From NCBI GenBank assembly GCA_963790545.1, contig CAWBPA010000022.1, positions 1 through 64,000 of the forward strand: 64,000 bases of DNA. Reading direction: 5' to 3'. The DNA comes from DATBJG01 sp963790545 (GTDB lineage: Bacteria > Acidobacteriota > Vicinamibacteria > Vicinamibacterales > JAMQPK01). Within the stretch, counting starts at the first letter, position 1. Each line of letters begins with the position of its first letter. The notes beneath the pieces were generated by a model. That model was given only the letters and a program-made list of their open reading frames with translations, made no database searches and was not told where the DNA came from. The position numbers and the translations under genes are program-made. Shown here one piece after another: positions 1 through 9,277 of this stretch.

Positions 1-259
1 AGTCGGGATTGCCGTGTCGGAGCGTCCTCCGCTCGCGGGGTCGTTTGCGATCCAGGACTCGATCACGAAAGTCAGCGTAAGGAATTTCGGCCTCTGGCGA
101 TATCACGTGTTTCCATGATGGACGCGGGGAGCGCGCAGGCCTTAGCCTGTGCGTGTGGACCCCAGAGCTCGAGGACAGCCGTTCAGGGTGAGGCCGATCG
201 GAAGCGAGGTGTCTCCGGTGCGTGCGACAATGTCCCGATCCGTCCGCCCAGGGATCCCA

Positions 260-892
260 ATGGGCTCAGAAGACCACACCGTTTACGTCGTAGACGATGA
301 CGTTCGCATGTGTGAAGCGTTGCGTGAGCTGTTCACCTCACTCGGCGTGACGTCCGTCACCTTCGGATCGGTCGCCGAGTACATCGCGTACCAGAAGCCC
401 GATCTGCCGGCCTGCCTCATCCTGGACGTGGAACTGCCGGACATCAGCGGCCTGGATTTCCAGCAACAGCTTGGCGACGCGTACCACCCGCCAATCGTGT
501 TCATCACCGGACACGGCGACATTCCATCGTCGGTTCGCGCGATCAAAGCCGGCGCGGTCGACTTTCTGGCGAAACCGTTCAGCCAGCCGGACCTCATGGC
601 GGCGGTGGACGCGGCCATCACGCGCGACCGACACGCACGGCTGGAGAGAGCCGAACGTGCTCGACTGCAGCTGCGCTACTCTTCGCTCACGCCGCGCGAA
701 AGCCAGGTGCTCCCATTGATCGTCAGCGGACTTCTGAACAAACAGGCGGCGGCGGAGCTCGGTATCAGCGAGGTCACACTCCAAATCCATCGAAGCCGGA
801 TCATGCAGAAGATGGCGGCGGACTCGTTCGCCGATCTCGTTCGAATGGCCGGGCAGTTGAACATCGCGCTCGAGCGCCGGAAGCAGCAATGA
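260..892 (+). CDS. FixJ/NarL-type response regulator
   Basis: 210-aa two-component response regulator that should bind DNA when phosphorylated. The N-terminal receiver domain shows the acidic pocket VVDDD (residues 10-14), phospho-acceptor D56 in LILDVELPDISG, T83 in FITGHGD and K105 in FLAKPF. The C-terminal LuxR-type HTH (about 143-200) starts LTPRESQVLPLIVSG. This order is the FixJ/TodT/StyR arrangement. I chose ATG 260 because AGGGA lies just upstream and the receiver fold begins at once; the frame is open further upstream but adds 37 low-complexity residues. A receiver-only protein follows after one base, and the PAS kinase on the opposite strand converges on both. Partner and targets are unknown. 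Confidence 0.92.
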   Translation: MGSEDHTVYVVDDDVRMCEALRELFTSLGVTSVTFGSVAEYIAYQKPDLPACLILDVELPDISGLDFQQQLGDAYHPPIVFITGHGDIPSSVRAIKAGAVDFLAKPFSQPDLMAAVDAAITRDRHARLERAERARLQLRYSSLTPRESQVLPLIVSGLLNKQAAAELGISEVTLQIHRSRIMQKMAADSFADLVRMAGQLNIALERRKQQ

Positions 893-893
893 C

Positions 894-1286
894 ATGGCCG
901 AATCCACCCGATTCGTGGTGGCCGTCGTTGACGACGACCATCGGACACTCGAGTCCCTTGCCGATTTGCTGGAGGCGGCGGGCTACGATGTTCGTCTGTA
1001 CACGTCTGCCAAGATGGTCTGGACGCGTGGCGGACTGTCTGACATCGACTGTTTAATCTCCGACATCGGCATGCCCGATATGGATGGATTTGAACTGCGG
1101 CGATTGGCGCTGTCGGAGCGGCCAGAGTTGCCGGTCATCCTGATTACTGGACGCCCCGAGCTCCGAGCGCAGGACTCCTCCAACATCGAACGCGATCGGT
1201 ACTTTGAAAAACCGTTTGACGGTCGGCAACTGCTGGCGGCTATTCGTGCAGCGCTGGGGAGCGCGCGTCCAAAGGGAGGGGCATGA
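894..1286 (+). CDS. Single-domain response regulator (receiver only)
   Basis: 130-aa stand-alone receiver domain (CheY-like). Seen: VVDDD near residue 11, phospho-acceptor D57 in LISDIGMPDMDG, T85 in LITGRPE and K106 in YFEKPFDG, with no output domain after about residue 122. The start ATG lies one base beyond the TGA of the FixJ-type regulator, so the two are almost certainly co-transcribed and translationally coupled. Receiver-only proteins next to a FixJ-type regulator and a PAS kinase usually act as phosphate sinks or intermediate carriers; that role here is inference. The gene ends just before the convergent kinase. Confidence 0.9.
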   Translation: MAESTRFVVAVVDDDHRTLESLADLLEAAGYDVRLYTSAKMVWTRGGLSDIDCLISDIGMPDMDGFELRRLALSERPELPVILITGRPELRAQDSSNIERDRYFEKPFDGRQLLAAIRAALGSARPKGGA

Positions 1287-1313
1287 TGGGCCGCATCTGC
1301 TCGACGGCGTGGC

Positions 1314-3949
1314 TCACGCTGAGCGCTCCGAAGCCAGCGGCAGGGTAAAACTGATTGTCGTCCCGGCGTCCTCGTTCGCTGTCGCCCAAATCCGTCCGCC
1401 ATGCGCCTCGATGATCGAGCGAGAGATCGATAGGCCCATGCCCATCCCTGACTCTTTCGTGGTGAAGAATGGTTCAAAGACGAGCGTCGGGTCCTTGATG
1501 CCGACACCGTAGTCGCGGACCTGAATCAGGAGATGGTCGCCCTTGGCGCCGTGACCTGACCACGAGCGACTTCGGGCGAGCCATCGAGCACAGCCATCGC
1601 CTCCATGGCGTTATGGACAAGGTTGATCAGCGTCTGTTGAATTTGGACGTGGTCCCCCGCAATCCTCGGGAGATCGACCGCCAGTTCCGTTTCAACGACG
1701 ATGCTGTTGTCACGAAGTTCGTCCGAGAGCACGCGGAGCACCTCAGCGACAATCTGGTTGATATCCAGGAGTGCTTTGACCGGTGCGGCTTCCTTGAAGA
1801 GGGCACGAATTCTCCGCACGACTTCGGCCGCGGAATGCCCGTCCCTGATGATCCGCTCGAGGGTCGCCTGCGCCCGCTCGAGATTCGGCGGATCGTGCGA
1901 CAGCCACGTTTGGCACGCATGCGCATTGGTCACGACGGACGCCAATGGCTGGTTGATTTCATGAGCAATGGACGCGGAGAGCTCTGCGACCGTTGCGATC
2001 TGCATGGCAGCGGACAGCTTTCGCCGGGTGCTGCGCAGCGTTTCCTCCATCTCCCTGCTGTCGGTGATATCAAAGCCCACCGAATACCAGCAGACCACAC
2101 GACCGTCTCGATCGAGCAACGGTTCGTTTCTCTGGTGGAACCACCGATACCCTCCGTCGGCCCGCCGCAGCCGATACGTGTATTCCCAGGGCTCTCCGGT
2201 TTTCAGGGCACGACGCCACTTCCGCCAGAGAGCGTATCGATCGTCCGGATGGACGAGTGCGGAACCCCAAGCGCCCCAACTCCAGACCGAAATAGTCGAT
2301 CACGCGCCGGTTCACATAGTCCAGCTTGCCTTCGGCTGTCGTGCGCCCGACGAGGGCAGGGATCGTCTCCACGAGCAATCGGAGGTGTTGTTCACTCTCT
2401 CGGAGTGCTTCTTCCGCCCTCCGTTGATCATCGATGTCCGTAAACACGTAATACCATCGGACAATCTGGCCTCGATCGTCGCGGAGGGGCTCTCCCCGGA
2501 CGTGGACCCATCGGTAGACGCCATCGAAGCGCCTCACGCGATGAACAAGGTCCATCGGTTGTCCGAGTGCGTTACACCGCAGCCACTCGTTCCTCAACAG
2601 CTCTTGGTCTTCCGGGTAGACGGTGGCCATAGGCCGATCGCTGAATTCCTCAGGAGTCGTGTCCAGATAGTCGATCGCGCGTTTATTGAGGTATTCGCTT
2701 TACCCTCTGAATTGGCGACCGCAATCATGCCGGGAACACTGTCGATCAGCTGGCGGAGTTCACGTTCGCTTTCTCGGAGCGCTTCCTCCGCGCGTTTTCG
2801 CTCATCGATATCCGTCACCAAGTTATACCAACGGACGATGCGACCTTCGGCATCACGCTGCGGACGGCCTCGCACGTGGAACCAGCGGTACACGCCATCG
2901 GCTCGACGGTTCCGAGTTTCAACATCAAGCGGCTCCCCGGTTTCGATCGCGCGCCTATACGCGTCGATCACACGAGGAAGATCATCGGGATGGTGAGCGT
3001 CGCCGATGGCCCAATTCTTCAGTTCCTCAGTAGTCTTGCCGAAATACTCCAAGACCTGGCGGCTGAGAAATTCGACCTCGCCTGCCGCATTTGCGGTCGA
3101 GACAAAGCCAGGAATGCTGTCGATGGTGAGACGCAGGCTCTCCTCATTCGACCGCAGGGCATCCTCAGCCCGCTTCCGATCGTCGATGTCAGTTCCCGCT
3201 GCATACCATCGGATGAGTTCTCCTCGTTGGTCTCGCAGCGGGTTGTACTGGATTAAGAACCACCGATACTGACCGTCCTTGCGGCGCACTCGTCGTTCGT
3301 ACTCGAATGGGACCCCTCGCGAGATCGCCAGATCGCGTTGTTCGCGCAATCTCTCGGTATCCTCAGGATGAAAGACGTCGCCGAAGCTTTCCGTCCTCAC
3401 TTCCTCTTTCGTCAGGCCCGTGTAGTCCAGTACGGCCTGATTCGCGGACAGAAATGTGCCGTCGGCCCTGAGCGTGACGATGAGCTGAGGGATGGCATCG
3501 ATGATGGTTCGAAGTTCAGCCTCGGATTTCGCAAGCTCTTCGAACGCACTCGTGAGCGCCGCCTCGTTGCGCTTGCGCTCATCGACATCCGTTTGGAGGA
3601 CGAACCAACGGAGGATGCCGCCTTCCGCATCCCGCACAGGGAGACCTTGCGCATGGAACCATCGGTAAACGCCATCCGCGCCCCGTTGGCGGAGCTCGAC
3701 GTCGTACGGCTGCCCGCTCTCGATTGACCGCGTCCACACGGCAATGACCCCAGGGAGATCGTCTGGATGAACGGCGTCTGAGCTCGACCACGCTCTCATT
3801 TCTTCGAGGGTCTTGCCGAAGTAGTCCAGAACATGGCGGTTGACGATCTCGACCGCTCCATCAGGTGTCAGGACCGCGACGAGCGCGGAAATGCCGTCGA
3901 CGATCTGGCGAAGCGTGAGTTCGTTCTGCACGGCGCCATTTTCTGCCAT
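1314..3949 (-). CDS. Five-PAS sensor histidine kinase, frameshifted
   Basis: Cytoplasmic sensor kinase with no visible membrane segments. From 3949 downward there are five PAS/PAC modules, each closing with a T-D-I/V-D-x-R-x-x-x-E-x-A-L linker, then HisKA with the phospho-acceptor in SASIAHEINQPLASVV, the N box (LVHNAMEAM), G1 (VRDYGVGI), F box (FEPFFTTK) and G2 (GMGMGLSISRSII). As read, the frame breaks near 2697 (one base missing), 2273, 1573 and 1540 (one extra base each). After correction the protein is about 877 residues and complete through both kinase subdomains. It converges on the two receiver genes, its probable partners. Either a recent pseudogene or sequence error. The domain call is firm; whether the gene is intact is open. 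Confidence 0.85.
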
Positions 3950-3967
3950 TCCGACGCCGCTCGGCCG

Positions 3968-5014
3968 CTATTCCCGCGTCGTGCTAGCCGGGGTCGCTGC
4001 ATGTAAGGCGGGCGCCACGGCGGCCCCAATCGCGTCGATCGCGCGCATCATCTTGATCTGAGGCAACGACGCAACATTCATCTGGAAGGAGATTCGCGAC
4101 ACGCCGCCAAGCGCCTCACTGTGCCGAAGGATTTTGTCGACCACTTCGCTCGGGCTACCAATCAGCAGCGCGCCGTCAGGACCTCGCTGCGCGTCGAAGC
4201 TCGCACGCGTCATCGGCGGCCACCCGCGCTCCTTGCCGACATCCGTCATCGCCTTCGCGTAGCCGGGGAAGAAGGTGTCGGCGGCCTCCTGCGTGGTGTC
4301 GCCGACATAGCCGAGCATGTGGAGGCCGACCTTGAGTTGATCCGCGGAATGCCCGTGTTGCCGGCCGGTTTCTCGGTAGAGATCGATCAGCGGCCGAAAT
4401 CGACGCGGCTCGCCGCCAATGATGGCCACCATCAACGGGAGTCCGAGCGCGCCGGCGCGCGCGAACGATTTCGGCGTGCCGCCGACGCCGAGCCAGATCG
4501 GTAGAGACTCCTGCATCGGCCGCGGGTAGACCCCTTGCCCCGTCAATGGAGCGCGGTACTTTCCGGTCCAATGCACATGCTCGTGCTCGCGGATCGTCAG
4601 CAGCAGCTCGAGCTTCTCCTCGAACAGGGCGTCGTAGTCCTCCAGCCGGAATCCGAAGAGCGGAAACGCCTCGATGGACGACCCACGACCGACGATCATC
4701 TCCGCACGTCCGCGCGAGAGCAGATCGAGGGTGGCGAAGTTCTGAAAGGCGCGCACCGGGTCCTCGGCGCTCAGCACGGTGACCGCGCTGGTCAGACGAA
4801 TACGTTGCGTCCGCGCCGCGGCGGCGCCGAGGATGACGGCCGGAGCCGAATCCAGGAACTCGCGACGGTGGTGTTCACCAATGCCAAACGCGTCCAGGCC
4901 GACCGCGTCGGCATGTTCGATCTGCTCGACCAGGTGTCGCAGACGATCCGCTGGATTCAGCGCGCGACTGTTCTCGTCGAACGCCGCCGCAAAACTGTCA
5001 ATACCCACTTGCAT
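3968..5014 (-). CDS. LLM-class flavin-dependent oxidoreductase (luciferase-like)
   Basis: 348-aa luciferase-like monooxygenase. It starts MQVGIDSFAAAFDE and carries GIGEHHRREFLDSAP (residues about 45-60), the conserved family segment near the flavin site, and IWLGVGGTPKSFARAG in the middle. Family members use FMNH2 or F420 to oxidise small substrates; the substrate cannot be read here. The length is normal for the family. It lies 18 bp downstream of the start of the PAS kinase on the same strand, but nothing indicates joint function. A DoxX-family gene lies upstream, 49 bp away, on the same strand. Confidence 0.88.
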   Translation of the reverse strand: MQVGIDSFAAAFDENSRALNPADRLRHLVEQIEHADAVGLDAFGIGEHHRREFLDSAPAVILGAAAARTQRIRLTSAVTVLSAEDPVRAFQNFATLDLLSRGRAEMIVGRGSSIEAFPLFGFRLEDYDALFEEKLELLLTIREHEHVHWTGKYRAPLTGQGVYPRPMQESLPIWLGVGGTPKSFARAGALGLPLMVAIIGGEPRRFRPLIDLYRETGRQHGHSADQLKVGLHMLGYVGDTTQEAADTFFPGYAKAMTDVGKERGWPPMTRASFDAQRGPDGALLIGSPSEVVDKILRHSEALGGVSRISFQMNVASLPQIKMMRAIDAIGAAVAPALHAATPASTTRE

Positions 5015-5063
5015 CGGTGTGCCTCAGAAGAAGGACCATCCAATCCGAACGAAGGGAAGGCGC

Positions 5064-5489
5064 TCAGCTCCGCCTCGACAACACGCTCGCCAGCTGGTCA
5101 CGGCGTGCCCACGCGATCGCGAGGGATCCGGTGAGCAGCACGGTTGCGGGCACCGCAGACCCGCCGACGATGAACAGATGGGTGAAGACGGCGCCGACCA
5201 TCGTGGGAATGAGCAGGAGCGCCCCGAACGCCGCCCAGGCCGGCACGAGGAGCGCCACGGCCGAGACGACCTCGATCGAGCCGGTCACGTAGCGGAACCA
5301 CTGCCCGATGCCGATCGCGTCGAACAACGCGACCAATTCGGGCGCGCCGGTCAGCTTCAGTCCGCCGGCGAACAAGAACATACCCGCAAGGGCAATCTGG
5401 GTGAGCCAGAGCGCCACGAGAGCGACCCGTCCGCGCGGGATTGCGGGCGTCTGAGTGGCGGTCATGGCGGTCGAGGTGAGGGTGGTCAT
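5064..5489 (-). CDS. DoxX-family membrane protein
   Basis: 141-aa integral membrane protein with four predicted hydrophobic helices (about residues 22-45, 65-82, 85-105 and 108-130), matching DoxX/DoxD-like proteins. The motif LTGAPELVALFDAIGIGQWF is typical of the loop between helices 1 and 2. AAGGAGCC stands about 7 bases before ATG 5489. It is divergent from an HxlR regulator across a 225-bp intergenic region, a common pairing in which HxlR represses a small redox-related membrane protein. The exact function of this subgroup is not established; DoxX proteins have been tied to thiosulfate:quinone chemistry and to oxidative stress. Confidence 0.85.
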   Translation of the reverse strand: MTTLTSTAMTATQTPAIPRGRVALVALWLTQIALAGMFLFAGGLKLTGAPELVALFDAIGIGQWFRYVTGSIEVVSAVALLVPAWAAFGALLLIPTMVGAVFTHLFIVGGSAVPATVLLTGSLAIAWARRDQLASVLSRRS

Positions 5490-5714
5490 GATTCGGCTCC
5501 TTCCGTCTGATGGTTATGATCAGTTACTCAGATAGGATCCAATACCAACGGAGGGCGCGCAAGACGGCACTTTTACCTGCGTTGGTCACATGAAGGGAAC
5601 CATCGGCCGAAATTCAAGCGGTATGATGGAGTTACGAATGTATACTGTGTGTGCAATCGATACCGGCGGCCAACACGGCCTGAGCCGCTTCAGAAATGAC
5701 GGAAGGACCACGCG

Positions 5715-6152
5715 ATGGCGCAGCGAGCGAAGAAGATTGCGGAGGAGAACAGCCACCACGACTGCGACTTTCGGGACATGCTGAGCCGCGTCGGAGACAA
5801 GTGGAGCCTGTTGGTGATCTTCATTCTCAAAGGCAGGCCTGCGTTTCGAGGGCGGTTCTCGGAGTTGAAGCGCAGCATTCCGGGGATATCCCAGCGGATG
5901 CTCACGGCCACCGTGCGCAACCTTGAGCGTGACGGCATGCTCACACGTCACGTCTACGCAGAGGTGCCACCCCGCGTTGAGTACCAGCTCACCCCGCTTG
6001 GCAGAGGGCTGACAGAACCTGTACTCGGCCTCGTCTCTTGGCTTCAGGCGAACTGGCCAAGTATCCGGAGCGCGCGCGACCGATTTGATGCGCGGAAAAA
6101 TGCGACCCGAACGGCTGCCAGGCCCGTTGCCTCTGCAACCATCCGCGGCTGA
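5715..6152 (+). CDS. HxlR-family winged-helix regulator
   Basis: 145-aa HxlR-type regulator. It shows the canonical family start C-D-F-R-D-M-L-x-R-V-G-D-K-W-S-L-L-V-I, then ELKRSIPGISQRMLTATVRN (recognition-helix region) and the wing segment YAEVPPRVEYQLTPLGRGL. The cysteine near the N-terminus (C17) sits where several HxlR/QorR proteins carry their redox-sensing cysteine. GGAAGG lies about 9 bases before ATG 5715. It is divergent from the DoxX gene, which it probably controls; a TATACT-like -10 occurs near 5641. Reading it as a thiol or electrophile sensor is inference. Confidence 0.9.
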   Translation: MAQRAKKIAEENSHHDCDFRDMLSRVGDKWSLLVIFILKGRPAFRGRFSELKRSIPGISQRMLTATVRNLERDGMLTRHVYAEVPPRVEYQLTPLGRGLTEPVLGLVSWLQANWPSIRSARDRFDARKNATRTAARPVASATIRG

Positions 6153-6173
6153 CGACCGCGAGCGCAATAGCGG

Positions 6174-6599
6174 TCACCGGGCCTTTGCCTGGTCGCCGCG
6201 AAGCACCGTGCAGGTCGACGTCGCCTTGGCGATCAGCTTACCCTCGGGATCCGTGACGTCGCACTCCACATAGCCGGTGTTCTTGCTGCGATTGACGACA
6301 TGGGCGTCGAATCGCAAGCGTGCTTCCCACACTGGCCGGAAGAAATTGATCGTCAGGGACATCGTGGTGAACGACTCGTCCGGTCGCAACGTGGTGACGA
6401 AGGCTATTCCCATCGCCGCGTCCGCCACGTCGCACAGAATGCCACCGTGTACGGTACCCATCGGATTGGCGTGTCGCGGGCCGGCATCGAGCCATCCCAA
6501 CGCCTTCCCGTCGCCGAGGGGCTCGATCGAAAAGCCCACGAGATCAGCGACCGGCACGCGTGACGTGCGTGCGCGATCAATCAGCGGATGGTCGCTCAC
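6174..6599 (-). CDS. PaaI-type hotdog-fold thioesterase
   Basis: 141-aa hotdog-fold acyl-CoA thioesterase of the PaaI group. The signature segment is ANPMGTVHGGILCDVADAAM (residues about 45-64), with the HGG motif and the acidic residue (D) typical of the active site. The C-terminal strands (YVECDVTDPEGKLIAKATST) close the fold. Members hydrolyse aromatic or short acyl-CoA thioesters in the cytosol; the substrate is not predictable. It converges with the HxlR gene (22 bp between stops) and lies downstream of the NTF2-like gene on the same strand (39 bp). Confidence 0.9.
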   Translation of the reverse strand: MSDHPLIDRARTSRVPVADLVGFSIEPLGDGKALGWLDAGPRHANPMGTVHGGILCDVADAAMGIAFVTTLRPDESFTTMSLTINFFRPVWEARLRFDAHVVNRSKNTGYVECDVTDPEGKLIAKATSTCTVLRGDQAKAR

Positions 6600-6638
6600 A
6601 CGCAGTCACTCCCGCTCCGGTCAATAAGCGAGCACATT

Positions 6639-7016
6639 TCACTCAGCTTTTGTGAACATGGCATTGCCACTGGCTGTGTCTGCGGCTGAGACTTCCTCCT
6701 GCATCACGTCCCAGTGTTCCACCAGTTTGCCATCCTTGACGCGGAAGATATCTACCGCGACCATTGGCTTTGGTCCCCAGCCGGTATATCGCCCATGAAC
6801 CATCACGAGGTCGCCATCCGCGACGGCCATGCCGGGTTCATACGTGAGGGCAGTAAGGGTCGGAATCATCTGGGCAATGGCTGATGGGCCGTCTGGGATT
6901 ACCGGGTTGTGCTGCTTGTAATTCACGCCAAAATACTGCTCCACGACCATTGGATCTCGGTCGATAAAGGCCCTTTTGAGTACTTCGAGCACGAACGCTT
7001 TGTTGGATGTGACCAT
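6639..7016 (-). CDS. NTF2-like / SnoaL-type protein
   Basis: 125-aa NTF2-fold protein. It begins MVTSNKAFVLEVLKRAF and contains QHNPVIPDGPSAIAQMIP and VAVDIFRVKDGKLVEHWDV, the hallmark of SnoaL-like polyketide-cyclase-type proteins. ATG 7016 was chosen because GGAGA stands six bases upstream; a longer open frame upstream runs through pseudogene sequence and has no family similarity. Such proteins bind small hydrophobic ligands or act as isomerases/cyclases, and the role here is unknown. The gene sits just downstream of two gene stumps, so this stretch has been rearranged. Confidence 0.82.
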   Translation of the reverse strand: MVTSNKAFVLEVLKRAFIDRDPMVVEQYFGVNYKQHNPVIPDGPSAIAQMIPTLTALTYEPGMAVADGDLVMVHGRYTGWGPKPMVAVDIFRVKDGKLVEHWDVMQEEVSAADTASGNAMFTKAE

Positions 7017-7087
7017 GTAATCTCCGTCGTGATTCTCTCGCAATTGCAGCGCGGAAACACCGACACGAATTTCGGCTCTCGGCGGCC

Positions 7088-7264
7088 TCACGGCTTGACT
7101 GCGCGCGCTGAACTCCACAGCGCCCACCCTGGATTGACCCGGTTCGGATGGAGCTGCAGCATCCTGTCGTAAAGCTCCTGGGCGGTTTTCGTCGTTTCCG
7201 CTAATCGGTCGAAATCGCGGATGTATTGTCGGGTCTGTTCGATAATCCTGGCTGGCGTGCCGAC
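7088..7264 (-). pseudogene. C-terminal stump of an MBL-fold hydrolase
   Basis: About 58 codons ending in TGA read as the C-terminus of an MBL-fold metallohydrolase (segments PARIIEQTRQYIRDFDRLA, TAQELYDRMLQLHPNRVNPG and SSARAVKP). An in-frame TAG lies just upstream (7277-7279), and the catalytic HxHxDH part is absent. The missing 5' end abuts an oppositely oriented esterase stump, so both probably lost their 5' parts in one deletion or inversion. The family call rests on recalled C-terminal signatures. Confidence 0.55.
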
Positions 7265-7391
7265 GACGAGCGTTCGCTACAATGCCATCATCCACGACTT
7301 CATGATGCTGAATCCCGTCCGAGCGACGAAAGCTGCGACCGCGGCCATCGAGCAGGCAATCCAGGTCCTGCGCAAGGCGCTCGGGACGTGA
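7248..7391 (+). pseudogene. C-terminal stump of an alpha/beta-hydrolase esterase
   Basis: 48 codons ending in TGA resemble the last part of HSL/acetyl-esterase-type hydrolases: an IIHDFMMLNPVRATKAAT segment holding the catalytic His, followed by an amphipathic last helix (IEQAIQVLRKALGT). The GxSxG and HGGG parts are missing. The stump starts inside, and on the opposite strand from, the 5' end of the MBL stump, marking a breakpoint near 7250-7265. Confidence 0.55.
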
Positions 7392-7613
7392 CCGAACTCC
7401 GCTGCCACCTATCGCTGAGTGTGAGTCGAGCGGCTCTCCCATGTCGAGGCAACCGAGGGAGAGAGGCTTGGTCAACCCGCGACCGGCAGTAGCACAGTCA
7501 ACGTGCGCCGCCGAACGGAGCGCTGCAGCAGACCGGGGCAGCATGACGGTGTTCCAAAGTTCACGGTTCGGCGACGGCCCCGGCTGCCTAGCGGGTCGTT
7601 AGGCGGCCAAATC

Positions 7614-8453
7614 TCATGAAGATGCCGAAGCGGCCCGCGGCGGGTGCGTACCGTGCTCCTCGGCCCACGCCAGTGCATAGTCGGCGACCTCCTCCCACCC
7701 CTGCTGGGCGGGCATGAGATGCGAGCGTCCCGGGAATTCCCGGATTTCCGTGATCGTGTTCGACTTGTAGTGCTTCGCGTTCGAGTGTTGGACGGCGGGC
7801 GGCATCAAGTGATCTTCGCTCCCCGAGATGAAGAGAAGGGGCGCGCGAGCGTCGTTATGGTAGTCGACGGCGGTGTCCTGGGGCCCGGGGATGAAATTCG
7901 CCAGCACGCTGTCCCAGAAAATGCCCCCTGATGCCGGCACGTGATAGCGGTCGTAGGCGGCGCGCGCGTTCGCTTCGTCGAATGTGTTCGTGAACACGTA
8001 GCGCCATTGATCGTACGTGAACGCCACTGCTCTGTGGCGATTCGCGGGATTCCTCAGCACCGGGAACGACGATTTGAGCTGCGACAGCGGCGTGACGCGC
8101 ACTCCTTCCGTGGGTGCGGAGTTGATCGCCACTCCAACTGCCCCATGGCCACGATCGAGGAGTAGCTGCACAAAGGCACCACCCGCCGAATGACCCATGA
8201 GGATTGGTGGCGCCTCGAATCGCCCGACGACGCCTTCGAGGTGCGCCATAATCGCGGGAACCGTGAGCCGCTCGACGGGCGATGGATCGCGGTTGAGCGC
8301 CTCGACCTCGGCCTCGAACCCCGGATACGCTGGAGCGAGGACGCGGTAGCCCCGGGCTTCATAGCGCGTGATCCAGTGCTCCCAGCTTCGCGGCGTCACC
8401 CAGAAGCCATGAACCAGTACGATCGTATCGGGAGGTTTCGATAGCGTGGGCAT
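7614..8453 (-). CDS. Alpha/beta-hydrolase
   Basis: 279-aa cytosolic alpha/beta-hydrolase. The oxyanion segment LVHGFWVTPRSWEHW lies near residue 13, the nucleophile elbow GHSAGG at about 105-110, the catalytic acid in FISGSEDHLMP and the catalytic His in FPGRSHLMPAQQGWEEVAD, so the full triad is present. Length and order match the small esterase/haloperoxidase-like group. The substrate is unknown. The membrane-protein gene at 8612 is divergent from it across about 160 bp holding both start regions. Confidence 0.88.
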   Translation of the reverse strand: MPTLSKPPDTIVLVHGFWVTPRSWEHWITRYEARGYRVLAPAYPGFEAEVEALNRDPSPVERLTVPAIMAHLEGVVGRFEAPPILMGHSAGGAFVQLLLDRGHGAVGVAINSAPTEGVRVTPLSQLKSSFPVLRNPANRHRAVAFTYDQWRYVFTNTFDEANARAAYDRYHVPASGGIFWDSVLANFIPGPQDTAVDYHNDARAPLLFISGSEDHLMPPAVQHSNAKHYKSNTITEIREFPGRSHLMPAQQGWEEVADYALAWAEEHGTHPPRAASASS

Positions 8454-8611
8454 GGTGCGTCTCCTCGTGAGTTGCCTGCTGGTGCACGCTCCTGAGCGTA
8501 ACGTAACCTAGTAACCGTTGGCCGTGCAACGCATCCGACCCAGTCGGGGCGGTCGGGGTCCGCATCGGGCTTGCCGCCGATCGGGCGCACGACACGGAAG
8601 TGGAGGAATCG

Positions 8612-9043
8612 ATGGGAGACGATCTTGCCGCAACCAACGTCAATCGGTCGTATGTGCTGGCCGCGACGAACATCTCGATCTTCACATTCATGCTGTTCTT
8701 TCTGTACCCGAGGTTCGAGAACGGCAGGATCAATCCCTTGTTGTTTCAGTCGACGCTCGTCGCGATGGGTGTGGCGACGTTCTCACTCGTGTTCGCGTCG
8801 CTTCACTACTACCGGTCCTCGCTTGCCGGCCTAACAAGCGAAGACGAGCGGGCCCTGCACGCGCGGCGAGCCGATCGCTTTTGGCTTCTCGGTTACACCA
8901 TGATGTTCCTTGCACCAAGTCTGGTGCTCTTCTCGGTTTCGCTCGTTGCCGTCGCATCTGTCTGGCTCGCACTCTGGCTGGTGTACCTGCTCTTCGTGAT
9001 CCGCTACTTCCCAAAGGTCCAGACGCCGCGGGCGTCCCATTAG
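8612..9043 (+). CDS. Four-helix membrane protein, unknown function
   Basis: 143-aa protein with hydrophobic segments at about residues 17-36, 44-62, 88-106 and 109-130, and a short charged linker (SEDERALHARRAD) between helices 2 and 3. I do not recognise a named family. ATG 8612 is preferred over the in-frame GTG 8600 because GGAGGAA ends three bases before it. A 13-residue stump of an NAD-binding protein follows immediately, which suggests the pair was once a two-gene operon. Confidence 0.7.
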   Translation: MGDDLAATNVNRSYVLAATNISIFTFMLFFLYPRFENGRINPLLFQSTLVAMGVATFSLVFASLHYYRSSLAGLTSEDERALHARRADRFWLLGYTMMFLAPSLVLFSVSLVAVASVWLALWLVYLLFVIRYFPKVQTPRASH

Positions 9044-9058
9044 AGCGAGGACCGAGAA

Positions 9059-9100
9059 ATGAAGGTCGTCGTGATCGGCGGGACCGGCCTGATCGGCTGA
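9059..9100 (+). pseudogene. N-terminal stump of an NAD(P)-binding (SDR/NmrA) protein
   Basis: The ATG opens MKVVVIGGTGLIG, the standard first beta-strand and GxxGxxG dinucleotide-binding loop of atypical SDR/NmrA proteins. It meets TGA directly, with TAG the second codon after. No continuation is visible in any frame for 150 bases. A real gene start truncated by deletion, not a random ORF. Confidence 0.6.
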
Positions 9101-9277
9101 CGATAGGAAACATTAGGGCGTCTTGCGGTTAGCATAACGTCCCACCGAGCCTCGGCGGCTCTCCTTGGAAGCGGCCGTAAGTGATCGCAACACATGAGGA
9201 GGTCTTACACAATTCGCGTCAGAGTTTCCGGAACCAACAGCAAACGGTCAACCGAACGGCGCCTCTCACAAGGAGCG

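Noticed and set aside
1..259. Possible gene end at the left edge
   Set aside because: No frame shows a coherent protein tail; the region is best left as upstream sequence of the response regulator.
6639..7544. 301-codon minus-strand frame
   Set aside because: Only the last 125 codons match NTF2-like proteins and have a ribosome site; the rest runs across two gene stumps and lacks family similarity.
9059..9100. UGA after GGTGLIG as a possible Sec codon
   Set aside because: A TAG follows two codons later and no NAD-binding protein sequence continues in any frame.
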